Source: Chlorobaculum sp. 24CR | GTDB taxonomy: Bacteria; Bacteroidota; Chlorobiia; Chlorobiales; Chlorobiaceae | Length of the DNA: 64,000 nt | Assembly (NCBI RefSeq): GCF_004118635.1 | Contig: NZ_SDGU01000012.1 | Coordinates: forward strand, 1 to 64,000 | Direction of reading: 5' to 3' | Shown: positions 25,874-35,100 of the stretch, in pieces | How positions within the stretch are numbered: the first letter of the stretch is position 1 | Layout of the letters: each line of letters begins with the position of its first letter | Translations under genes and position numbers: made by a program | The notes under the pieces: model-generated | Told to the model about the DNA's origin: nothing | What the model saw: the letters and a program-made list of their open reading frames with translations, nothing else | The model's database searches: none

Positions 25874-28800
25874 TCAAGCCGAAAGCGCCGGTGCAACCCA
25901 GCTTCCATCAACGTCGCCCATAAGAATGCCAACCAACTGAACATTCTGATCCTGATCAAGCGTTACATCAACCTCAGCCTCCGGCCATAAAACCGAGCTT
26001 CGTGACATCGCTTGCTCACCAACACTATCCGAAACGAAATTCCACTCGTCTTCCCGAATGATGCCAAATGACATCTTCAGAATAGTAAGAGCATCAACGA
26101 CCTGCACTGCGCCGTTCTGATCCACATCCGCCGCAAGGTATTGGTACGACGATATGGCCCCTCCACCATTCGGATTAATACCAAAAGACATTTTCAGTGC
26201 CGCCAAAGCATCGGCTACTTTTACTGCCGAACCGTCAGCAGTTGCATCTTTGCTCGCTTCAAGGCTGTAGTCGCCTTCGATGAGATCGTCGAACCTTGCC
26301 TCTCCACCACCGAGCTCTTCGCCTGCCGATTCCTGATCGTTGCCGGTGTCGGTCATCGTGCTGGTCACTCCGTTGATTGCAGCTCCTCCGTTCCAGTAAG
26401 TCACCGCCACCGTGCAGTCGTGGTTTTCGGCTGCATGTTGGTCACCTCCGGCAAAGAGGAAAAATTCCGAATTCCTGATGGTATCGACCTCGCCGATGAA
26501 TGATGCGACAAACTCCCCATCGACCTTTTCTGTCACCGTCCAGTCCCCTGTATCGTGATCGTAAAAGTAGAGGTAATCGGAATAGCTGCCACTGAACTCG
26601 ACAACATCGGTGCCATCACCGCCGTCGATGGTGTCGCTCCCCGCATCGTCATCGACTGTATGCGATCCATCGCCGGAATCAACCGTCACACTGCCGCCAG
26701 CAATGGTGTCGTCACCCGTACCACCATACAGGCTGTCATTTCCATCACCACCAAAAACAAGATCGTTACCGTCATCTCCATAGAGCACATCGTCCCCACC
26801 AAGGGAGCCAACGCTATCATTACCTGCACCACCATGAGTAGTGTCGTCGTCATCGCCAAGAATGATGAACTGCGAGCCGCCATCGGCCACGGTAATGTTG
26901 CTGCCCTCGCCGCCGGAATAATAGCCGGGACCGATAATGATGGCAAAGCCGACGTTGTTCAGATTGATTGCCGTGCCGCGCGGCAACTGGCTCGCGTCGA
27001 TCACCAGCACGCCATCGCCGTCATCTCCACCATCAATCGAAATCACATCACCTTCATCACCGCCGGTCAGCGTGAGCGCGTGAGCTGCCGGAGCATCGGG
27101 ATGATCGTTTACATACTGGTTGATCTGTTCCTGAATCAGCTCCTGACTTTCAATGACCTCCTCGTTATCACTGCTTTCAACAAAAGCGGCCAACTGCTCT
27201 CCAGTGGTGGTACCTGCATCAAGTGACCGACTCTGGCCGGTTACGGTCGTACCGTTCAGAGTGACCGTAGAGCCACCAACCTCGGTATCACCATCTGTCA
27301 ACTCTTCGACCTGCTCCACATAAACCGTGAGCGTATAGGCCGAAGCGCTGGTCAACCCCCCGCCGCTCACCTTGAACTGGAACGTTGTCGAAGCCACGCC
27401 GATAACCGGAGTGTAGGTCAGCTTGTCTGCCTCGATATCCGAACGGCTGATAACCTGATCCACGATAAGATCGACGCCATCGAGTTTCAGCGTGCCGGTT
27501 GCAGGCAGTGCGGTGATCGTCACGGAACTCAGCGGGTCGCCCTCGGCATCGCGATAGCGTCCGAAATCGGTGAGCCTGAGCTCCTTGTCGGCGTTATCGG
27601 GAATCGTCACGCTGTCGTTCGAGCTGGTCGGCGCATCATCGACGCCATCGATGGTGATGGTAGCTGTCTGCGCCACCTCGCCGCCATTGCCGTCCGAAAT
27701 CGTGTAGTTGACCTCGATGGTTCTCGAGTCGCCGTCATCGAGATCGTTGAATCCGGAGTTTGCCGGATCGACCGTGAGCGTCGCGCCACTGAGCGTCAGC
27801 CCTGCCGGAACGGTGGAACTCGCCGTTCCGCTATCAACCGAGTATGTCGCATCGGTGACGCTGAGCAAATCACCATCGGGATCGGTCGCGCAGTTGAGAA
27901 GATTCAGAGGAGTAGCACCGTCGCCTTCGGTTGCCTCAAACTCCACCGGAGCACCGGGGGTGGGCGCATGGTTCGATCCGGTCACGGTAATCATCAGTTC
28001 CGCTTCCGAAGAGTTGCCGTGACCATCGCTGATGGTGTAATCGATACTGAGCGTCGTGGTTTCGCCGGATGCCAGATAGTCGAATGCCGTTCCCGGATCG
28101 AAAACATACGAGCCATCGGCAGATATCGTAATGGTTCCGTCAGGCACATAATCCTGAGTCTCCGGGTCATAGACATAGTTCCACGCAAAAGTATATCCGA
28201 CTCCGCCGTCCCATCCCCAGACTTCGCTGACGACCAGCGTATCACCACCATCCGGATCGGTATCGTTGGCCAGAACGCCATCTGCCGCATCGACATGCAG
28301 CGGCGTCTTGTTATCGGTAGCGCCGAAATCGTCAGAAGCAACAGGCGGCAGGTTCAGGCCGGTCAGGGTCGCGCCGTCGATATTGAGCAGAAAATCATAC
28401 AGATCAAGCTCATCCTTCTCGCCATCATCGTTGATGTCTTGAATATTGCCATCAGCCTCGAACAGATCGAGAATATCGACATGCTGCCCGGTGAACGAGT
28501 AGGTGGCGTTGTACGGCTGCTCCTCTTCGTCGGTACCCTCGGCATGAATGGTCAATTCGGTGACATAGCCGCCGACGATAAGCCCGTTCTGACCAATCTG
28601 CACGTCACCTTGATATGCAAACGAAGCTCCGGCAAGCTGCGCGGTAAGCGAGTAGAGCGAACCGGCCACATACCCGGTATCGAGATCGCCGTGATAGGTG
28701 AAGTCACCGGTATAGGTGAAGAAATTGTCCGATTCCGAAACACTGAAGTGGGTAAAGCTGCTCCCGTCGATTGAAATGTCGCCGTCGGCATTCTGACTGA

Positions 28801-29416
28801 AATGAATATCGCCGCCCAACGAGAGGGTGTACTTTGCTGGAGCTGTCAGATATTCTATCGTCAAATGGGACAGCGTTCCGTTTACGAGAGCGCCGCCATC
28901 GTAGGAGAAATCAATCGGCCCCTCAGCAGTTATGCTCAGGTCAGAGGTCGTTAAGGCAAACGAATCGAAGGTGCCGCCAAAGAAGTTTACCGGATCATCG
29001 ATACTGGCATCGAAATCGATTTTGACACCAGTACCGCCATTACCGGAGGCCTGAAGATCAAGCTCGAAGTCGGAAGCGGAACTGGTTCTGGAAAAGTTGA
29101 TACGGTTGATATAGACCGTTCCGACGGCGTCACTGCCGCCGAAGAGCTTATCGACCCCCGTGCCGTAAAGCGACAAAGTCATATCGCCCCCGGCATGGGA
29201 ATACACTCCGGTGTACTGTGATGAGATGTTGGTCACCACTCTCGGCGCGACGGAGGTGGCCGCCTTGATTTCGTCGAACAGTTCCGCAAGATTTTCGGCC
29301 ATGGCCCAGGATGCATCCCTGAAATCGGGAGCCAGATCGTAATCGATATAATCGACCAACCCGTTGCCAACGGTCTCGGCCAGCTCGTACAACCCTATCG
29401 TGCTCTCAACGCTCAT
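25874..29416 (-). CDS. Exoprotein B: VCBS/cadherin-like domains, RTX repeats, C-terminal dockerin
   Basis: 1180 residues from the ATG at 29416 (an in-frame TTG lies two codons upstream). The N-terminal 340 residues are beta-rich and unassigned, ending in an EF-hand-like INDDGEKDELDLYDF. VCBS/cadherin-like domains follow (ASDDFGATDNKTPLHV; ISDGNGGEVAQTATITIDGV), then RTX repeats (GGAGNDSVGSLGGDDVLYGD). A small Ig/transthyretin-like module (VTYWNGGAAINGVTSTMTDT) precedes a two-repeat dockerin: ADGSAVKVADALAALKMSFG, then DVDQNGAVQVVDALTILKMS with Asp1, Asp3, Asn5 and Asp12 of the Ca2+ loop. The tail ends LVGILMGDVDGSW plus eight residues. The gene lies 77 nt upstream of exoprotein A and probably shares its transcript and exporter. 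Confidence 0.85.
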   Translation of the reverse strand: MSVESTIGLYELAETVGNGLVDYIDYDLAPDFRDASWAMAENLAELFDEIKAATSVAPRVVTNISSQYTGVYSHAGGDMTLSLYGTGVDKLFGGSDAVGTVYINRINFSRTSSASDFELDLQASGNGGTGVKIDFDASIDDPVNFFGGTFDSFALTTSDLSITAEGPIDFSYDGGALVNGTLSHLTIEYLTAPAKYTLSLGGDIHFSQNADGDISIDGSSFTHFSVSESDNFFTYTGDFTYHGDLDTGYVAGSLYSLTAQLAGASFAYQGDVQIGQNGLIVGGYVTELTIHAEGTDEEEQPYNATYSFTGQHVDILDLFEADGNIQDINDDGEKDELDLYDFLLNIDGATLTGLNLPPVASDDFGATDNKTPLHVDAADGVLANDTDPDGGDTLVVSEVWGWDGGVGYTFAWNYVYDPETQDYVPDGTITISADGSYVFDPGTAFDYLASGETTTLSIDYTISDGHGNSSEAELMITVTGSNHAPTPGAPVEFEATEGDGATPLNLLNCATDPDGDLLSVTDATYSVDSGTASSTVPAGLTLSGATLTVDPANSGFNDLDDGDSRTIEVNYTISDGNGGEVAQTATITIDGVDDAPTSSNDSVTIPDNADKELRLTDFGRYRDAEGDPLSSVTITALPATGTLKLDGVDLIVDQVISRSDIEADKLTYTPVIGVASTTFQFKVSGGGLTSASAYTLTVYVEQVEELTDGDTEVGGSTVTLNGTTVTGQSRSLDAGTTTGEQLAAFVESSDNEEVIESQELIQEQINQYVNDHPDAPAAHALTLTGGDEGDVISIDGGDDGDGVLVIDASQLPRGTAINLNNVGFAIIIGPGYYSGGEGSNITVADGGSQFIILGDDDDTTHGGAGNDSVGSLGGDDVLYGDDGNDLVFGGDGNDSLYGGTGDDTIAGGSVTVDSGDGSHTVDDDAGSDTIDGGDGTDVVEFSGSYSDYLYFYDHDTGDWTVTEKVDGEFVASFIGEVDTIRNSEFFLFAGGDQHAAENHDCTVAVTYWNGGAAINGVTSTMTDTGNDQESAGEELGGGEARFDDLIEGDYSLEASKDATADGSAVKVADALAALKMSFGINPNGGGAISSYQYLAADVDQNGAVQVVDALTILKMSFGIIREDEWNFVSDSVGEQAMSRSSVLWPEAEVDVTLDQDQNVQLVGILMGDVDGSWVAPALSA

Positions 29417-29504
29417 TATCAATGGATTTTATATTGGGGAAATCACAGGAAGTCGAAGCAACTTGCCTCTCCTTCCGCGCTCTTGACGCACAATCGAAAG
29501 AGAA

Positions 29505-30338
29505 CTAAAAATCGAGTCCGGCGTACAACTGGTAGCCGTGAATCTCGTAGGAGCCTTTTATTTCATGGTCGTCCTCGTGGATACGGACATTCCGGTCGCT
29601 AAAGCGATACCCCGCACCCAAAAAGAACCGCTCGGTCAATTGATACTCGGCCACGGCGCTAAACTCGATCAGCTTGCCCTCGACATCGCCGAGTGGAACG
29701 CTCATCCACTCGGACGAAAATCGATACGTGAGCGGGCCTTTCGTCCGGTACTCGGCAAACACCCCGACCGAAGGAGCCACGACCAGATAATCGAAATGAT
29801 CGTACCCCACCATCGACATGAGCAACTTCGACAGATCGGCATTCATTGATACCTGCATCGCCTGCACCGAAACCGATGCGCCCAGGCTGAATGGTTCCGG
29901 CTGCCAGAGCGCACGCGAGTAGGTCAGCTTCAGCGTTCTTACATCGATCTCCAGAGGATCGCGGGGAGACGGGTAGAGATAAAAAAAGCCTAATTTTACC
30001 CGCCCGGTACCATGCACTTTTCCATCGGTACCGTCGGTGATGTACGCCAGCTCGATGTTCGAATCATCGGTCAGCTCCCGTTGCAGCGAAACAAACGAAA
30101 ACGCTGTCAGCGGTCTGTCGCGATTGCTGTTCCAGCCCTTCACCTCGTCAGGATCGACCGGCGTGTACAGGAAATCCGGATTCTGGTGCGCCACCTGCAT
30201 TCCGGCCCGCAGATGCCAGCGATACCGGTCGCTTTTTCGCGCCGCCAGCGCCTCGTCGGCCAAAGCCGTGACGTGAAAGCAGAGCAGGCTTACGCAAAAA
30301 ATCCAAAGAACAAGAGCTATGCCGAGACTGCGCTTCAT
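29505..30338 (-). CDS. Outer-membrane beta-barrel protein
   Basis: 277 residues from the ATG at 30338. The signal peptide KRSLGIALVLWIFCVSLLCF ends near VTALA-DE. Then come alternating amphipathic strands with aromatic ends (RYRWHLRAGMQVA, FSFVSLQRELTDDSNIELAY, EYQLTERFFLGAGYRFSD) and a C-terminal strand ending YQLYAGLDF, the terminal Phe expected of BAM-inserted barrels. No named family recognised. It is on the same strand as exoproteins B and A, with an 88-nt gap to B, so it may be co-expressed and could help surface display. A truncated paralogue is fused to a kpsC relic near 44.6-45.1 kb. Confidence 0.8.
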   Translation of the reverse strand: MKRSLGIALVLWIFCVSLLCFHVTALADEALAARKSDRYRWHLRAGMQVAHQNPDFLYTPVDPDEVKGWNSNRDRPLTAFSFVSLQRELTDDSNIELAYITDGTDGKVHGTGRVKLGFFYLYPSPRDPLEIDVRTLKLTYSRALWQPEPFSLGASVSVQAMQVSMNADLSKLLMSMVGYDHFDYLVVAPSVGVFAEYRTKGPLTYRFSSEWMSVPLGDVEGKLIEFSAVAEYQLTERFFLGAGYRFSDRNVRIHEDDHEIKGSYEIHGYQLYAGLDF

Positions 30339-30845
30339 TCCGGAAACCTGAACCCTCCTGAGAACAACCATGCTTTGTTCATGCAGCCTTGTCATCCAAG
30401 CCATACATCATACAGGCAAGAGTCTGCCTGAAGCGCTGAAAGCTGCGTCAGAAAAACTCAGAGCTATTGAAGCGACGACGAATGGTAAAAACCTGGAGAA
30501 AAAACCTGTTAGCGCAGATTTGACGGCAACGGGCAAGCAGAGCATGAAAAAGTATTTTGCCATGAATTCAGAATGAAACGCAACGAAATAAACAAATTAT
30601 ATGTAATATTTTTTACGAATATTTTCTTTTGAAGAGCAAAATATACGACTCTATTGCGTTAAAAAAAACAGACGCAATATCTTTTTTCATGCTCTTGACA
30701 ATAAGAGCAAACCGCACCTGTAAACATTATAGACCATCGAGTGACTGACCGGCTGCAACGCACACATTGCTTCTGTACGGATCGTGATCTTCATTGAATT
30801 TTTATTGACATAATCCGAACAGAAGCGTACCGTGCGAGCAGTTCG
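30339..30845. other. Intergenic region between exoprotein C and the barrel gene
   Basis: About 500 bases with no gene; AT-rich in 30575-30690. An inverted repeat GCTCTT/AAGAGC is at 30691-30708, without a T-run in either direction. It should contain the promoter for the barrel-B-A transcript. Confidence 0.4.
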
Positions 30846-33800
30846 TCACCACCAGGTCAGCTCAACGTTGCCCAGCAGCACGCCCACCATATCGATCACC
30901 GTATCCTCGCCGAGCGTCACCGGCCAGCTTGTCTTATCGCTCGACATCTCTTCGTAGCTAACGCTCTCCGGTACGAAAACCCACTCCGGCTCCGGAGCAT
31001 CTTCTCGACCCAGCGCCATTTTGAGAATGCCAAGCGTATCGCGGAAGCCGACCGTGCCGTCGCGGTCGATGTCGGCGGCCAGATACTGGTACGGCGATTC
31101 CGCTGTTCCGCCCAGAGCGAGTTCGAACGCGGCTTCGGCATCATCTTCCGTGATCAGAAAATCGTTTTCATCCGCATCGGCAGCTCTTGTCGCCGTCAGC
31201 GTGTACTCTCCCTCTTCGAGAGCGCCGAAATCGTACTCGCCTCCACCCAGGGACTGACCGGGAGTTTCATTCGATGACTCACCGGTCATCATGACCGTCA
31301 CGTCCGGGATTCCCCAAGCAAATGGCCAATAGTAAACATTCACTGCGAAATCATAGCTGTCCGGTTCATCTTTCAGGCTGATCACAAGGTCTGCCGTCTG
31401 GTCGTGAGTCGTATCGCCGTCGGTGACTCGAACAGTGAGGTCGAAGGTATCTGACAAGTCTGCGGACTGGATATAGGTCGCACCCGCTTCGGTCAGGCTG
31501 ATCTGGCCCGTTTCGGCGTCGATGGCGAAGAGCGGATTGTCCGAATCGTCCGTCGGCGGATTGTCGAGCGTAAATACCAGCAGGTTGCCGTCGGCGTCGG
31601 TGGCGTCCGCATCGGCTCCGGCGACCATTCCGGCAAGCTTGTGGTTGTAGATCGTGAGTTCCGCGTTGTCGAGCGAAAGCTCCGGCGCGGCATTGTTACC
31701 ATTTTCAACATGGTCAACGCCGTCGAACCAGATACCGGTAGGCTCGTAATAATATGGATCAAACTCTAAAGCTCCGGTATAGAACGAAGCGCCAACGACC
31801 TGAAGCGTGTCGGGCTGGTCATCATCATTGGTGTCGAGCAAAGCTATTTGCTGCATGGTTGACAACCCGTTTTCGGTCACTCTGGCGTAATCGGGCGAAC
31901 CGTCGCCATCGAGATCGAGCAGCGAGCCGCTCAGGGAAACGTCATCAGCCGCGAACTCGAAGGTCGCTACAACGCCATCGGCACCGCGCAACTGCCAGAC
32001 CAGATTGACGCCAACGCCTTCCTCGATGTAAAAGCCGTCCGGCTTGCCATCATCATTGTCATCGCCCATCAGCGGCACGTCATCGGCGCTGCGAATTTCC
32101 GCTTGCCATGCATCCGGACTCCAGTCATCGTTCGTGTCAATAGCCGTAAAGGTTCCGGTCTCGACGCGCTCATGGCCATCCTCCTGATCGATCCAGGTCA
32201 GTTCGCCATACATGGTATTGAAGTCATCATCGTAATCTTCGTACAGCTCGAACTGGAAATGGTCGTCACCACCCCAGTAAACCAGACCTTTCCAATAATA
32301 GCCGTAGTACATCGGGTAGTACCGGGCGGGGTGATCCGCATCTTCCACACTCGCCACGTAATCGGTGAATGATCCGGCATCATTACCGGCCAGATCCTGA
32401 ATGGCATCGGCATCGTTGCTGGCGCTCGGATCGGCGTAGGAGACGCTTACCGAATCGCCCGTTTGAATGGAAGAATCGAGAGAAAGCACGACATCGCTGC
32501 CGCTCACCTCGATTGAATTGACATCGACATCGGAACCGTTGACCTGCACGGTAAACCAGTTCGCGCCCGCCTTGTATGCCGAATCGAGCGTCTCGTCATA
32601 GTGCAGCGTCACCGTGTTGCCGCTGGCCACCGCTCTGGTCAGCGATGGTGGGGCGGTGTCGGTTGTCAGATGCCAGAAGTTATCGATATCAGAATCCAGA
32701 GAGACCTGATCGCCAACAAAACGGAAATGTTCAACATCCTGGATATGGAAAGAATGGCCGTCGATACTTACGGTTATTTCATTTGGTGAAGTTCTGACAA
32801 ATTCACCGATCCGTGCGTCGCCGCCCCCCTCAACAGGCGTTCCGTAAAGCTCATACGCCGAGCCATTGTCCTGAAGGCTAAAGCCGGAATACTCAGTTCC
32901 AAAATCGAGCTGAAGGGTATCGTCACCGTAGTTGCCCCAAACCTGGAACAGGTCATCGAACTCATCGTCATCGACTGAAACCACAATTTCGTCATCCCAG
33001 GGCGAGGCGTTAATATATCCGCTGTCGTTCATCTCCTGATTGCTGACGGAAAGCTCCCAGTTGTAAGCGACGCGCAACACCTCGCCATTCGTGAATTGGA
33101 CGGAAGAGACCGGATTCCCGTCATCATCAAGCTGCTCGACAAGGAGAACGTTCTCGCCATCAAGCCTTGTCACCGAGTAACGATCCTTCCCGTCAACCGA
33201 GGAAGAGAGATAATAGATGCCGCCATTGACACTTGTTGACACGTAGCCATCCGATTCGTTCCAGGGCAGGTAAAGCGTATCGTGCCCCTCGCCGCCATCG
33301 ACCGTATCGTCTCCGCCCGACCACTCGATGAAGTCGGAATCATTTCCGGCATCCATTGAATCTTCGCCCGGCGTACCGAAAAGCCAGTCACGGTCGCCCG
33401 AGCCATCGAAGGAACTCACATGGAAGCTTGAAAAATGGAGGTTATCGCCACTCTCCCCATCGAGCTTCCATCCCCGCATATTCCCCTCATCGAGAAGGCC
33501 GTCAGGCACTTCGATCCGGAGCATCGAGAACCATTCGAGGTTCAGTTCATAATGAGCGTCATCAACATCATCGCCTGAAAGGGGAAGCGAAAGCATCGAA
33601 CCCTCTGCCGAAAGCGACGAGACCGGTATCACAACAGTTTCACGCACGCCGTCGGGAGTGATGTGGGTTATCGTGGCATCACCCGTGTCGGGAATCGTCA
33701 CGCCGTCCACGCCGGAGTCAAAAAACAGTTGGTCGTTATCGAAATAGACGTTATCACCATCTTCGCCCGATTTCGGAACCAGCAGGGTGACCGGATTGCC

Positions 33801-34871
33801 GTCGCCATCGAACTCCATCATACCGCTGAAAAGTCGATCCGAATCTTCGGTCTCGACGACCACCGCCCATGCTGAAACCGGATTATCCGAATCGAATTGC
33901 CAGCTCGCGCCCGGAATATCGAACAGCTCCGAACCGTCACTGCCTTCATACCTGACCTGATCGGGAATCCCGTCGCCGTTGTTGTCGATAAAGCTCAGTT
34001 GCGCTTCATCGCCATCGACAGAAAAAGATGCCGTGGCGACAACGCTATCGACGACGGTCTCGGCCCATTCTATAGAGATGGAACCGCCATCGACGATGAG
34101 TGTGTGAGGCTTGTGATCTGCATCATGATCGCCAAATTGCAGGTACTCGATACGATGCGCCGTCCAGTTAGTGTCGTCACTCCAGGTGATGTAATAGTCG
34201 TCCGGATCATCATCGCCATCTTCAAAAACCCTGAGAAAATCGATCTCGCCGTCACCATCGAGATCGGATACATATCCAGAGTCGGAATCGACGGAAAAAG
34301 TAGCAACTATAGTGTCATCGGGATTGGTATCCTCAACCAGCTCGACCGAAAAATATCCTGACGGCTCTTCGTATTCGGCGAGCGTATGCGCGTAAGCTGG
34401 CGTACCGACAAACGGAGCCGTAACGCCATCAGAGGCGACAAGCACATCCGGCGTCCAGCTTCCGCCGAGCTGTTTCGCTCCGACCAGCCCGGAGAACGCC
34501 GTCACCGCCGTGCTGAACAGTTTTGCGATTCCATCGACGAAGCGGCGTCCCTCTGTCCCCGCGCCGGTCATGCACGACCAGAAGTGCATCGATGGCGCTC
34601 CGCCGTCGCGTCCGCGAGCGAGCGCGGTGAACTCGTCGAGGCCGAGCGACCGCGAACCGAAATTTATCGAACCGGCAGCTCCGTGGCCGAGCAAATGCAG
34701 GCGCTCGACGCCGGAGCGCAAGGCCGACCGGAGCATCTGCCGGACATCGGAACCCGCATCGACGCGCCACACCTCGGTGCCGGGCGCGGCGGCGACAAGC
34801 AGTTGTTCGATGTCGGTTACGGAAGCGTCGGCGATCAGTAGATCACGAAAGTGGGGTGATGATGTACTCAT
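30846..34871 (-). CDS. Exoprotein C: DUF4347, Ca2+-loop-rich region, SwmB-like and cadherin-like domains, dockerin
   Basis: 1341 residues, very acidic. The N-terminal DUF4347 (about 8-150) contains LLGHGAAGSINFGSRS (His63) and MHFWSCMTGAGTEG (Cys100), parallel to exoprotein A. A long middle region holds many calcium-loop-like segments (DLDGDGEIDF, DNNGDGIPDQV, DLDGDGSPDYA, DTNDDDQPD). A SwmB-like domain (TVTLHYDETLDSAYKAGANW, about 760-850) and a cadherin-like domain (ITQTADLVISL-type region) follow. The C-terminus has the Ig-like module (GGGEYDFGALEEGEYTLTAT) and a dockerin: DADENDFLITEDDAEAAFEL, then DIDRDGTVGFRDTLGILKMA. The tail ends VGVLLGNVELTWW. No Sec signal; probably exported by the neighbouring type I system. 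Confidence 0.82.
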   Translation of the reverse strand: MSTSSPHFRDLLIADASVTDIEQLLVAAAPGTEVWRVDAGSDVRQMLRSALRSGVERLHLLGHGAAGSINFGSRSLGLDEFTALARGRDGGAPSMHFWSCMTGAGTEGRRFVDGIAKLFSTAVTAFSGLVGAKQLGGSWTPDVLVASDGVTAPFVGTPAYAHTLAEYEEPSGYFSVELVEDTNPDDTIVATFSVDSDSGYVSDLDGDGEIDFLRVFEDGDDDPDDYYITWSDDTNWTAHRIEYLQFGDHDADHKPHTLIVDGGSISIEWAETVVDSVVATASFSVDGDEAQLSFIDNNGDGIPDQVRYEGSDGSELFDIPGASWQFDSDNPVSAWAVVVETEDSDRLFSGMMEFDGDGNPVTLLVPKSGEDGDNVYFDNDQLFFDSGVDGVTIPDTGDATITHITPDGVRETVVIPVSSLSAEGSMLSLPLSGDDVDDAHYELNLEWFSMLRIEVPDGLLDEGNMRGWKLDGESGDNLHFSSFHVSSFDGSGDRDWLFGTPGEDSMDAGNDSDFIEWSGGDDTVDGGEGHDTLYLPWNESDGYVSTSVNGGIYYLSSSVDGKDRYSVTRLDGENVLLVEQLDDDGNPVSSVQFTNGEVLRVAYNWELSVSNQEMNDSGYINASPWDDEIVVSVDDDEFDDLFQVWGNYGDDTLQLDFGTEYSGFSLQDNGSAYELYGTPVEGGGDARIGEFVRTSPNEITVSIDGHSFHIQDVEHFRFVGDQVSLDSDIDNFWHLTTDTAPPSLTRAVASGNTVTLHYDETLDSAYKAGANWFTVQVNGSDVDVNSIEVSGSDVVLSLDSSIQTGDSVSVSYADPSASNDADAIQDLAGNDAGSFTDYVASVEDADHPARYYPMYYGYYWKGLVYWGGDDHFQFELYEDYDDDFNTMYGELTWIDQEDGHERVETGTFTAIDTNDDWSPDAWQAEIRSADDVPLMGDDNDDGKPDGFYIEEGVGVNLVWQLRGADGVVATFEFAADDVSLSGSLLDLDGDGSPDYARVTENGLSTMQQIALLDTNDDDQPDTLQVVGASFYTGALEFDPYYYEPTGIWFDGVDHVENGNNAAPELSLDNAELTIYNHKLAGMVAGADADATDADGNLLVFTLDNPPTDDSDNPLFAIDAETGQISLTEAGATYIQSADLSDTFDLTVRVTDGDTTHDQTADLVISLKDEPDSYDFAVNVYYWPFAWGIPDVTVMMTGESSNETPGQSLGGGEYDFGALEEGEYTLTATRAADADENDFLITEDDAEAAFELALGGTAESPYQYLAADIDRDGTVGFRDTLGILKMALGREDAPEPEWVFVPESVSYEEMSSDKTSWPVTLGEDTVIDMVGVLLGNVELTWW

Positions 34872-35100
34872 GGATATTCTGGGGGAGAAAATTCACAAAC
34901 ACCCTTTCCGGGCAAACAGGCATCACTATGGATACGAGTAATTAGAAGGTATCAATGTATTTATAATTCTTGTAAAAAACACCACATTTACGCCGATACA
35001 CCCCGATTTTCAGCGTTTTTTTCAGGCATAAACTTTTGCGTTGCCCCCGGCTCGTCCATTCAATACCGATGACAGGCTGACGGCTATTTCATCGAAGGAA

